Assembly: GCA_007132315.1 (NCBI GenBank)
Contig: SLOW01000202.1
Span: 1 to 14,825, forward strand
From: Opitutales bacterium
Lineage (GTDB): Bacteria > Verrucomicrobiota > Verrucomicrobiia > Opitutales > T3Sed10-336
DNA: 14,825 nt
Direction: 5' to 3'
The notes under the pieces are model-generated. The model saw only the letters and a program-made list of their open reading frames with translations, was not told the DNA's origin and made no database searches. Positions 1 through 6,618 of the stretch are shown piece by piece. Made by a program: the position numbers and the translations under genes. How positions within the stretch are numbered: the first letter of the stretch is position 1; each line of letters begins with the position of its first letter.

Positions 1-217
1 ATAATGAGTCTTAACCGGAATGGCACTCGGTTAAGCGCAAAGTAGAACACGCTTCTCCAGGCAAGCACGGGACTTCGCAGGATGCTCAGCAGAAACGTGT
101 TTTCTCAGGCTGGAAGCCTAAGCTACTCTCGAGCCAGCGCCTTAACCGAGCAGCATTCACCCTAAGCGGTATTTCCCCCTGTGCCATAAGTTACACAGTC
201 CGGGCTCCGGGAGTGGA
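1..217. other. Gene-free palindromic region with competing stems
   Basis: I see no convincing coding frame here. The stretch is rich in inverted repeats. CTTAACCG (10-17) can pair with CGGTTAAG (28-35). The same second arm, extended to CTCGGTTAAG (26-35), is also fully complementary to CTTAACCGAG (141-150), so the two pairings exclude each other. Inside the longer stem, positions 46-56 pair with 91-101 with one mismatch, and AGGCT (107-111) pairs with AGCCT (115-119). This could be a structured RNA, the end of a mobile element or an attenuator-like device. No known family was recognised. Confidence 0.4.
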
Positions 218-682
218 TCAAGGCTGGTTATGGGCCAGATGGCTATTGATCAGGCAGCGGTAATTGGGCAGGTGATTGGAGAACAAGGTGCCGAGGCCCT
301 CGACATCGTTCCGCCAGTCACGGTGTGATTCTCAAGCCGCCCCGAACCAAGTCATCAACTGAGCGCCGGCGGCGCTCATGCGGTTCCAGGCGGCTCCACG
401 GGTTACCTTGTTGAACGTACCCGAGGCATCGGTGACGACGAAGACCTCATAACCTTTCTCCAGGACGGAGAGCGCGGGGAAGGCTACGCACACCTCGGTC
501 ACGATGCCGGCAACGATCAGCTGCTTCTTTCCGGTGGCTTTGACTGCTTCGAAAAACTCCTCATTATCTCAGGCATTGATATTGCCGGGACGGGCGATGT
601 TGGGGGCGTCGGGAAACATTTCCTTCAGCTCCGGGACCAAGGGTCCGTTGGGGCCCGACTCAAAGCTGGTGGTGAGAATTGG
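218..682 (-). pseudogene. YcaC-like isochorismatase-family hydrolase, truncated and interrupted by two TGA codons
   Basis: Read on the minus strand, one continuous frame gives a recognisable YcaC-type cysteine hydrolase: ILTTSFESGPNGPLVPEL, then KKQLIVAGIVTEVCVAFPAL with the family's catalytic-cysteine region, FVVTDASGTFN, AQLMTWFGAA and HRDWRNDVEGLGTLFSNH. The intact family is roughly 200 residues; here about the first 50 are missing, and a TAG (683-685) ends the homology upstream. Two in-frame TGA codons interrupt it: 569-571, where the family has Trp in NAWDNE, and 332-334, where relatives have Cys before the HRDW segment. The natural stop is TGA at 218-220. There is no frameshift over 155 codons, so inactivation looks recent. 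The function of the intact ancestor (small-molecule amidohydrolysis in the cytoplasm) is inferred from the family only. Confidence 0.8.
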
Positions 683-869
683 CTATTCGCTGTTTATTGC
701 GGGCTTCATCTGCCAGCTGAAGCTCGGCGCTACTGCTTCGGAGCTTGACCGAACATGGCGAGGACCCAAGGATCTTCCGGAAGGCAACGCCTGATTGGCG
801 CCGGCTCCGCCTTGTTATGTTTACCTGATGCGTTCCGGAGTTTCTTTGACCGAGTCTCCGAATGAATCG

Positions 870-897
870 TTGCGCTTCCGGTTGGTGATGCTACAAT
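870..897 (+). promoter_or_regulatory. Candidate sigma70-type promoter for the amidohydrolase gene
   Basis: TTGCGC (870-875), a 16-base spacer and TACAAT (892-897) resemble -35 and -10 boxes. The -10 matches the consensus at 5 of 6 positions and the -35 at only 3. Transcription would begin about 903-905, immediately before the ATG at 907, which has no Shine-Dalgarno sequence. The mRNA would be leaderless or nearly so. Confidence 0.4.
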
Positions 898-906
898 AAA
901 CGTGTT

Positions 907-2346
907 ATGAAAAAGTACTGCAGATTCTCGAAACCAGCGAATTCTCTCCCACAAGCAAACTCGAAGCCCCGTCCCTCCCATCGTTTTTGGCCAACTTTGA
1001 CGGCTGTGTTCGCCGTGGCAATCGCCGTCGGATTCGCCGAAACCGGCACGGCAGAGGCGTTGGTGTTTCGCCACGTGAACGTGGTGCCCATGGATGAAGA
1101 ACGCGTCCTGCGGGAACAGACCGTCTTGATAGAAGGCGGGCGCATCGTGAGCATCGCGCCGGCTGCGGACGCCGAGATTCCGGATCGGGCAACCGTGATC
1201 GATGCGGGCGGTCAATACCTCATGCCGGGCCTGGCGGAAATGCACGCCCACATGCCCGGCCAGGGAGACGACCGCCGGTACCGGGAAAACGTCGCGTTCC
1301 TCTACCTCGCGAACGGCGTGACCCTGGCTCGCAGCATGCTGGGCGCGCCGGTACACCTGCAGTTGTGCCAGCAGCTGGCGGACGGGTCCGTCGACGGCCC
1401 CCGCCTGATTTCGGCCGGACCTGGGCTTGGCGGCAATATCCAGACCCCGGGCGAAGGCATTCGCGTCGCCCGGCAGCAGGCCGAAGCCGGGTACGATTTG
1501 CTGAAAATTTTCTGGGGCATGCCCCACGACGCCTTCAACGCCTTGGCGGAGGCGGCCCACGCGGCCAATATCGAATTTTCCGGACACGTCCCCGGCGCTG
1601 TCGGCGTTCCCCGCGCCCTCGAGGCTGGATACACCACGATCGATCACTTCGACGCCTACATGCCGACCCTTGTGGATTCGGATGAAACAGAGGGTGTGGA
1701 CGGTGGATTTTTCGGGTACCGTTACGCACCCTACGTCCGGGACGAACGAATTCAGGCCATCGCGGAAAAAACCCGGGACGCCGGGGTTTGGAATGTGCCG
1801 ACCGAAACCATCATGCACAGCGCCTTCGCCGTGGACCTGGAAACCGTCCGGGAGGACCGACCCGAATTCCGCTATATGCCGCAAGGCGTAGTGGACGGTT
1901 GGGTTAACTGGGTGACTAATTTCCGCAACCAAGACCATTACGATCAGGAAGCGGGCGATGCCTTCATTCAAGTTAGGCTGGATCTGATCAAAGCGCTGCA
2001 CGACGCCGGCGCAGGCCTGCTGCTCGGCTCGGACGCCCCGCAGTGGTTCAATGTGCCCGGTTTCTCGGTTCATCGTGAAATGGCGGTCATGGAAAGCGCC
2101 GGACTCAGCCCGTATGACGTGCTGAAAACAGGCACGGTCAACCCCGCCGAATACCTGGGTGAGGAAGACGTCTTCGGCAGGGTGGCCGAAGGGCTCAAAG
2201 CGGACCTCATTCTGGTGAACGGCAACCCGTTGGAGGATCTCGCCCACGCCCAGGACATCGAAGGGGTGGTTCGTCACGGCCGCTGGTTCTCCCGCGAAGA
2301 CCTCGACGAACGCCTGGACGAAATCGCCGCCCGCAACGAAAACTGA
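907..2346 (+). CDS. Exported amidohydrolase (imidazolonepropionase/prolidase-like metal-dependent hydrolase)
   Basis: This 479-residue protein belongs to the amidohydrolase superfamily, which hydrolyses amide or C-N bonds in cyclic ureides, peptides or similar substrates using one or two bound metals. Residues about 28-50 form a hydrophobic signal peptide after a basic stretch, so it is probably periplasmic or secreted. A beta-sandwich start (LVFRHVNVVPMD, VLIEGGRIVSI, VIDAGGQYLMPGL) leads into the metal motif H113-x-H115. Other likely metal or catalytic residues are K200 (DLLKIFWG), H227 (SGHVPG), H247 (TIDHFDAY) and D376 (LLLGSDAPQ). The end (GRVAEGLKADLILVNGNPLED) is the usual C-terminal strand set. 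It resembles the secreted imidazolonepropionase-like group often annotated as Xaa-Pro or aryl dipeptidases. The substrate cannot be read from sequence. It appears monocistronic. The next gene-like region is decayed. Confidence 0.9.
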   Translation: MKKYCRFSKPANSLPQANSKPRPSHRFWPTLTAVFAVAIAVGFAETGTAEALVFRHVNVVPMDEERVLREQTVLIEGGRIVSIAPAADAEIPDRATVIDAGGQYLMPGLAEMHAHMPGQGDDRRYRENVAFLYLANGVTLARSMLGAPVHLQLCQQLADGSVDGPRLISAGPGLGGNIQTPGEGIRVARQQAEAGYDLLKIFWGMPHDAFNALAEAAHAANIEFSGHVPGAVGVPRALEAGYTTIDHFDAYMPTLVDSDETEGVDGGFFGYRYAPYVRDERIQAIAEKTRDAGVWNVPTETIMHSAFAVDLETVREDRPEFRYMPQGVVDGWVNWVTNFRNQDHYDQEAGDAFIQVRLDLIKALHDAGAGLLLGSDAPQWFNVPGFSVHREMAVMESAGLSPYDVLKTGTVNPAEYLGEEDVFGRVAEGLKADLILVNGNPLEDLAHAQDIEGVVRHGRWFSREDLDERLDEIAARNEN

Positions 2347-2498
2347 TTCCTCCGTCCACTTCACGGACTGAATTGAGCAAAACGGCATCCAAAGCCGCCG
2401 AGCATCATGCGAAATTCCGTGTCTGTCGGAAAAATTCTGATACACTCGACCGAGAAACAAGAAATGAGGCGCGTCACAATACTCTCGGGATTCGCCGG

Positions 2499-2527
2499 TT
2501 GACATAGAGTTGTGATTTTTATTATCT
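2499..2527 (+). promoter_or_regulatory. Possible stranded promoter upstream of a gene fragment
   Basis: A perfect TTGACA (2499-2504) is followed, after 17-18 bases, by TTATCT/TATCTA in a notably AT-rich stretch (2505-2570) that contrasts with the G+C-rich surroundings. It points rightward toward 2600-2790, where only a coding-like remnant is visible. The -10 match is poor, so this is tentative. Confidence 0.25.
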
Positions 2528-2599
2528 ATATGTATTCTTCACTCATCTATTTTTTTTAAAACCCGTAGCATCCTGAAGTGTCGGACCTTTTCAGATGCT

Positions 2600-2790
2600 C
2601 AAGGGTAATGCTCTGGCGGATGCACCCTACCGCCGAGCGCCCGGACGGGGAATCCGGAGCGACCTACACCTGGGGGGACCCGTTCGAATTCGGCGACGCC
2701 CTTCTCGATCTCTCGGCTCCGGGCACCTACAGCGTCCCGGCTTCAGAGGAGAGTTTCGGTTTCCTCTACGCGAATCTGAGCGGTGACGGT
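2600..2790 (+). pseudogene. Coding-like fragment, unrecognised, no intact gene
   Basis: In frame with 2578, the plus strand reads a stretch that looks genuinely coded (RMHPTAERPDGES, ATYTWGDPFEFGDALLDLS, APGTYSVPASEESFGFLYAN), with third positions rich in G and C like the neighbouring genes. The opposite strand at the same place is broken by stops and has unnatural composition. There is no good start codon with a ribosome binding site. Beyond about 2790 the plus frame turns into the antisense of a CBM6/Ig-like remnant. I do not recognise the family. It looks like a piece of an extracellular protein brought here by rearrangement. Confidence 0.4.
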
Positions 2791-3028
2791 GATGTCCGAC
2801 CCCGCGGCAAACTCCGCCCCGTTCCACGGCTGGATCAGGGAGATTTCCGGCGGTCGTACGCCACTTTCATCCACCAATTCGAAGTCCACCCAGTTCAGGT
2901 TGTACCCTCCCCCGTCGAACATAAGTCGCATGATTTGCTCGCCGGATTCCAGGCAGACGTCCCGGACAATAATCGTTTCCCAATCATACCACCCGCCGGT
3001 ATTGGGAACTTCGATACCGCTGTTTTGT
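2780..3028 (-). pseudogene. Fragment of a CBM6 carbohydrate-binding module followed by the start of an Ig-like domain
   Basis: The minus strand encodes SGIEVPNTGGWYDWETI, then ESGEQIMRLMFDGGGYNLNWVDFEL. This is the typical C-terminal half of a family 6 carbohydrate-binding module (TGGW..W...V, then L.FDGGG.NLNW). It continues into PPEISLIQPWNGAEF and AAGSDITVTA, the usual opening of a bacterial Ig-like domain in secreted polysaccharide-degrading enzymes. The first half of the module is absent: 27 bases upstream lies the stop codon of a different, PEP-CTERM-tailed gene. The Ig-like domain breaks off after its first strand, and the frame ends at a stop at 2743. No start codon or catalytic domain is present. 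Confidence 0.7.
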
Positions 3029-3055
3029 TTTCCGCGGGCTTCCTTTTGCCGGCTC

Positions 3056-3879
3056 TTACGCCTGCCGCGGCCGTCCGAGGCGACGGCGTATAAACAGGAA
3101 AGCGAGGGTCGCGATGGAAAGGACCGGGGCGGCGGCGCGCGGTTCGGGGATGGGTACCGTTTCGATACGCGGATGGAGAGTCTCGTCGGCGTGATCGGCC
3201 GAGGCAAAGGCAAACGCGGAGTCGATGCCGTCGCCGGCCGACCAACTGCTGTCCGACTGGAGTCGCAGGAAAACCCAGGAATCTCCGCCGTCGGCGAATT
3301 CATCGTAGCGTTCTGCGAGGTAGTCCGTGATATCGACCCAGACGGCCCCGGGGGTCGCATTGTCGTCGAGCAGAACCTTTCCGCCCTCGATCGCCGGCTG
3401 GTAACCGCTCGCGGCAAATTGCCCGGCGGCCCCGGAGTCCCCTTCAGCGAGCGGCCCCGGCTGGTTGGCATCGCTTCGGTATTGTCGATCTCAATGTCTT
3501 CGACACGGACGCTGCTGTCCAAGGTCTCCGTATAGTCACCATTCTCGTCGATGAAGACTTCATACCGCGTTCCCGCCGGAGAATCATTGTCCGGGTAAGC
3601 ATCGGTACTCCAATTATCCGGATCGGTTTAATCACCATCGCCTCCCAGCCAAATCGCATCGACAACGTCATCGGACGAGGAATCCGCGTCCAGAGCCGGG
3701 GCGCTCAGGAAACCGGCAAGAACGAAGCAGACCCACACAAGCGCGGGCCGCATCCGCGGTCCGAGGTTGGCTCCTGTGCGACGCGGCGGGACATTCTCCG
3801 TAAACGAAAAGGACCTTCGCGACAAGATGACATTCGCAAATTTTGGCATCTGTAATGTTCGCTTGACTATACGAATCAT
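3056..3879 (-). pseudogene. PEP-CTERM sorting-domain surface protein, broken by a stop and a frameshift
   Basis: Three pieces line up on the minus strand. First, an ATG at 3879 preceded by AGGGGG (3887-3892, 7-base gap) opens a frame with a long basic lead and a hydrophobic signal (RPALVWVCFVLAGFLSAPAL) ending DAIWLGGDGD and TAA (3628-3630). An alternative start is ATG at 3753. Second, the same frame resumes directly after the stop with TDPDNWSTDAYPDNDS and GTRYEVFIDENGDYTETLDS, a pattern familiar from large secreted repeat proteins. Third, near 3472 the reading shifts frame and continues DANQPGPLAEGDSGAAGQ to a C terminus IETVPIPEPRAAAPV, a hydrophobic helix and RRRLGRPRQA before TAA (3056-3058). 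That is a PEP-CTERM signal: PEP motif, transmembrane helix, Arg-rich tail, the exosortase/archaeosortase-type sorting target. Presumably a cell-envelope or matrix protein; its specific role is unknown. Confidence 0.75.
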
Positions 3880-4033
3880 TCGAATTCCCCCTGGATTAAA
3901 TAGATCCGACCCAACATGTCGGCATTCAGAAATTCCGCTTCTATCCGCTATTAGTGTGGACCGTAACAAACACACCCGACTCCGGACCAATATTTCTTGC
4001 CCCACGGACACGGAGGGATACGGTGAAGCCGCA

Positions 4034-5230
4034 ATGAGTTTCAAATTATCATACGAACCCTTATCTCCGTTTGTCGGCCGCATGAACTCTCTGGTGCTTT
4101 CTTTCTTGATCATGGCATCCGCGGCGGATGGTTCCGATGCGGTGGGGGAGCTCGCGCCGACAACGTTGCACGCGGGCGCGGTTTTCAACCAATCCGATTT
4201 CCAGATTCGCTTTGTTTATCACACGGACAATCCGTCGTGGTACCACCAGTATTGGGTTTACGAGGACGGCGAATGGGTTCGATACGGCAGCGGCGCCGAC
4301 GGCCGGGATCCCGATGGTTTGTACGAGGACCGGATTTCAATGATGATCGACGACGGATCCGTGCCGGCGTTCGCGCAAACCGGCGGTCACGTCACGGTCC
4401 ATCCCGGCATGCGGTCGACCGCAACAGCCGCCGACGCCGACGAGGTACGCGCGCATCCCCACCTCGGGGAACGGCTGGGGCGATCGGACGTTCGCAAGTT
4501 CATCATGGAGTCGCGGCACGACGCCTACGGGACGGATTCCTGGAAAAACGTGCTTCCGCCCGAGGAACTGGAGCGCCTGCGGGAAGACGGCGTGTTTCTC
4601 GATCTGTGGCAGTGGCGCGCTCACCGGTCGAATCCGGTCGGGTACGCAGACAACGGCTACGTCTTGGAATACCGTCACAGCTCCTCGGGCCGCTCCATGT
4701 TCACCGACAATCAGGACGAGGAAACGGAATTGCCACTGCGCATGTTCGATCCCGAAGTGACCGGAGATCCGGCGCTTCGCCTGGAAGCGCTGCGGGCGCG
4801 GGAATACGGTCAAGACGACCCGTATTTTCTGGCCGAAGAAAGATCGGTTCCGTTCGATCCGGACCATGCCTGGCGCGAGGGGGATGCGATTCCCCAGCGC
4901 CTGTTGCGCGAGCCTGACGGCAGCCGAGGAGCGATCCGCGCTCGCGGCGAATACCGCGACGGTGCCTGGCACGTGTGCCTGACCCGTTCCCTGGACGCGC
5001 CCGATCCGCTGGACAGCAAAGGCCTCGTGCCGGGCGAACGTTACAACGTCGCCTTCGCCGTCCACAATGGCGCCGGAGCAGGTTTTCACCGCGTGTCCCT
5101 GCCGCTGACGCTCGGGTTGGGCGTGGATGGCGACCTGGAAGCGCGGGAGGTCGAAGGCGATCTCGACGCGGCCGAGGTTGACTGGACCAACGTCACAATC
5201 ATGTATTTCGGCGACCCCACGGATGGATGA
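4034..5230 (+). CDS. Ethylbenzene-dehydrogenase-type haem-domain (EB_dh-like) protein
   Basis: This 398-residue protein resembles the family annotated 'ethylbenzene dehydrogenase-related', whose domain is named after the haem-b-carrying gamma subunit of DMSO-reductase-type enzymes and sits in the periplasm. Recognisable parts are FQIRFVYHTDNPSWYHQYWV (residues about 56-75), EDRISMMIDDG, VFLDLWQWRAHRSNPVGYAD, PFDPDHAWREGDAIP, and the closing YNVAFAVHNGAGAGFHRVSL. A hydrophobic stretch at residues 17-31 suggests a signal peptide or anchor. The start is uncertain: ATG 4034 has a distant GGAGGG (4011-4016), while ATG 4082 would begin directly at the hydrophobic part. The protein has a single cysteine in total, so it cannot bind a c-type haem through two thioethers. 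At residues 117-123 it reads GGHVTVH, where I recall relatives having a Cys-containing CH motif. Its stop overlaps the chrA start by 8 bases, implying coupled translation and a shared role. Confidence 0.75.
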   Translation: MSFKLSYEPLSPFVGRMNSLVLSFLIMASAADGSDAVGELAPTTLHAGAVFNQSDFQIRFVYHTDNPSWYHQYWVYEDGEWVRYGSGADGRDPDGLYEDRISMMIDDGSVPAFAQTGGHVTVHPGMRSTATAADADEVRAHPHLGERLGRSDVRKFIMESRHDAYGTDSWKNVLPPEELERLREDGVFLDLWQWRAHRSNPVGYADNGYVLEYRHSSSGRSMFTDNQDEETELPLRMFDPEVTGDPALRLEALRAREYGQDDPYFLAEERSVPFDPDHAWREGDAIPQRLLREPDGSRGAIRARGEYRDGAWHVCLTRSLDAPDPLDSKGLVPGERYNVAFAVHNGAGAGFHRVSLPLTLGLGVDGDLEAREVEGDLDAAEVDWTNVTIMYFGDPTDG

Positions 5231-6590
5231 GACCGAAGCCAGGAAGGAGGCGCAAGGCGTCCGCTGTCCCCCATCACCTTCGTTTCCGGAGGTGCTGAAG
5301 GTCTGGATCAAAATCGGTCTGCTGAGTTTCGGCGGACCCGCCGGACAGATCGGGTTGATGCACACGGAATTGGTGGAGAAACGCCGTTGGATCAGCGACA
5401 GGCGTTTTCTGCACGCGCTCAATTACTGCATGTTGCTGCCCGGACCGGAAGCCCAGCAGTTGGCGATATACACGGGCTGGCTGTTGCACCGCGTCCCGGG
5501 CGGGGTGGTGGCGGGGGCGCTGTTCGTGTTGCCCGGGGCGTTGCTCATGTTCGCGATCTCCTGGGTGTATGTGGCTTTCGGCGATGTTCCCGTGATGGAG
5601 GCGGTGTTTTACGGACTAAAAGCCGCCGTGATGGCGATTGTCGTAGCCGCTCTGATACGCATCGGCCGTAAGATCCTCAATCGGCCGCTGCTGTGGGCAC
5701 TTTCCGCCGCGGCGTTCGTGGGAATCTTTTTTCTCAACATCCCGTTTCCCGCCATCATTCTGAGCGCCCTGATATTCGGGCTGATCGTCGGGCACCGGGC
5801 CCCGCTATTCCTGGACGCGTCGGTGAATTCCAATAATGACCCCGCCGGCGACGACGCGGCTGGGTACGTCATCTCCGACGCGGTTTCAGACCGCGTTACC
5901 TCACCCAAGCCTTCGCGGACCGTGGCAGTAACCCTTCTCTGGGCGGCGCTCTGGCTGGCACCGCTCGCGATTTGCCTGGCGACCTTCGGCCGAGGGCACC
6001 TGTTGACCGAGGAGGGAGTCTTTTTCGCGAAAGCGGCCCTGGTGACCTTCGGCGGCGCGTATGCGGTTCTGCCTTACGTGGCGCAGCAGGCGGTGGAAGT
6101 CCACGGCTGGTTGAGCGCGGCGGAAATGATGGACGGCCTCGGTCTGGCGGAGACCACTCCGGGGCCGTTGATTCTGGTCCTGCAATTCGTGGGATTCCTG
6201 GGCGGATGGACTCAACCGCAAGGTTTTTCGCCGCTGGCAATGGCTGTCCTGGCGTCGGGCCTGACCTCCTGGATGATATTCGTGCCGGGATGCCTGTTTG
6301 TCTTCGCCGGAGGGCCGTACATCGAACGCACGCGCGGCAACCCGCTGCTGAACCGCGCCCTGACCGCTGTCACCGCCGCTGTGGTGGGGGTGATCCTCAA
6401 CCTGGCGATTTGGTTCGGCTGGAATGTGATCGTCACGGAAGCCGATGGATTCAACGCCGGCGCCCTCGGTTTGGCGGCGGTGTTTTTCCTCCTGCTGTAT
6501 TGGAGAAAATGGGATGTTCTGCCGGTCGTCGGCCTGGGTGCCGCTCTGGGTCTGCTGCTTTACATGGCCGGGTTGGGAATTCCGAATTAG
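5223..6590 (+). CDS. chrA: Chromate efflux transporter, long-chain CHR family
   Basis: This 455-residue inner-membrane protein is a two-domain ChrA, the proton-motive-force-driven transporter that expels chromate and gives resistance in characterised members. The N-terminal CHR domain (about 20-200) holds the signature SFGGPAGQIGLMH followed by KRRWISDRRFLHALNYCMLL and PGPEAQQLAIYTGWLL. A polar linker (about 201-235) leads to the second CHR domain with TFGGAYAVLPYVAQQAV, LAETTPGPLILVLQFVGFLG and several hydrophobic helices. Start: ATG 5223 lies inside the end of the preceding gene (overlap ATGGATGA), with no separate ribosome binding site, so it is translationally coupled. No chrB regulator is visible. 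It is convergent with the TonB receptor, 26 bases apart. Family assignment is secure; chromate as the physiological substrate here is inferred. Confidence 0.93.
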   Translation: MDETEARKEAQGVRCPPSPSFPEVLKVWIKIGLLSFGGPAGQIGLMHTELVEKRRWISDRRFLHALNYCMLLPGPEAQQLAIYTGWLLHRVPGGVVAGALFVLPGALLMFAISWVYVAFGDVPVMEAVFYGLKAAVMAIVVAALIRIGRKILNRPLLWALSAAAFVGIFFLNIPFPAIILSALIFGLIVGHRAPLFLDASVNSNNDPAGDDAAGYVISDAVSDRVTSPKPSRTVAVTLLWAALWLAPLAICLATFGRGHLLTEEGVFFAKAALVTFGGAYAVLPYVAQQAVEVHGWLSAAEMMDGLGLAETTPGPLILVLQFVGFLGGWTQPQGFSPLAMAVLASGLTSWMIFVPGCLFVFAGGPYIERTRGNPLLNRALTAVTAAVVGVILNLAIWFGWNVIVTEADGFNAGALGLAAVFFLLLYWRKWDVLPVVGLGAALGLLLYMAGLGIPN

Positions 6591-6591
6591 G

Positions 6592-6618
6592 AAGAGTCCG
6601 CTGCTGAATTTCACTCTT
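6592..6618. terminator. Possible bidirectional terminator between chrA and the TonB receptor gene
   Basis: AAGAGT (6592-6597) and ACTCTT (6613-6618) form a short 6-pair stem with a 15-base loop, placed exactly between the convergent stop codons. The stem is weak and lacks a long T-run, so confidence is low. Confidence 0.25.

Noticed and set aside
26..150. Integron attC site, because of the long imperfect palindrome with GTTAAGC and CTTAAC ends
   Set aside because: The order of the core-like boxes is reversed relative to attC (GTTRRRY on the left and an AAC box on the right), the leading purine is missing, and no integron integrase or cassette is nearby.
332..571. TGA codons at Trp and Cys positions as possible code reassignment or selenocysteine
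   Set aside because: Other genes in the window end properly at TGA (for example 2344-2346 and 5228-5230), and the hydrolase is also truncated. No selenocysteine insertion hairpin is apparent, so ordinary pseudogene decay is simpler.
730..2505. 591-residue minus-strand open frame opposite the amidohydrolase gene
   Set aside because: It is the shadow of a strong plus-strand gene with recognisable metal motifs. Its own translation has no family resemblance and an odd His/Arg/Gly-rich composition.
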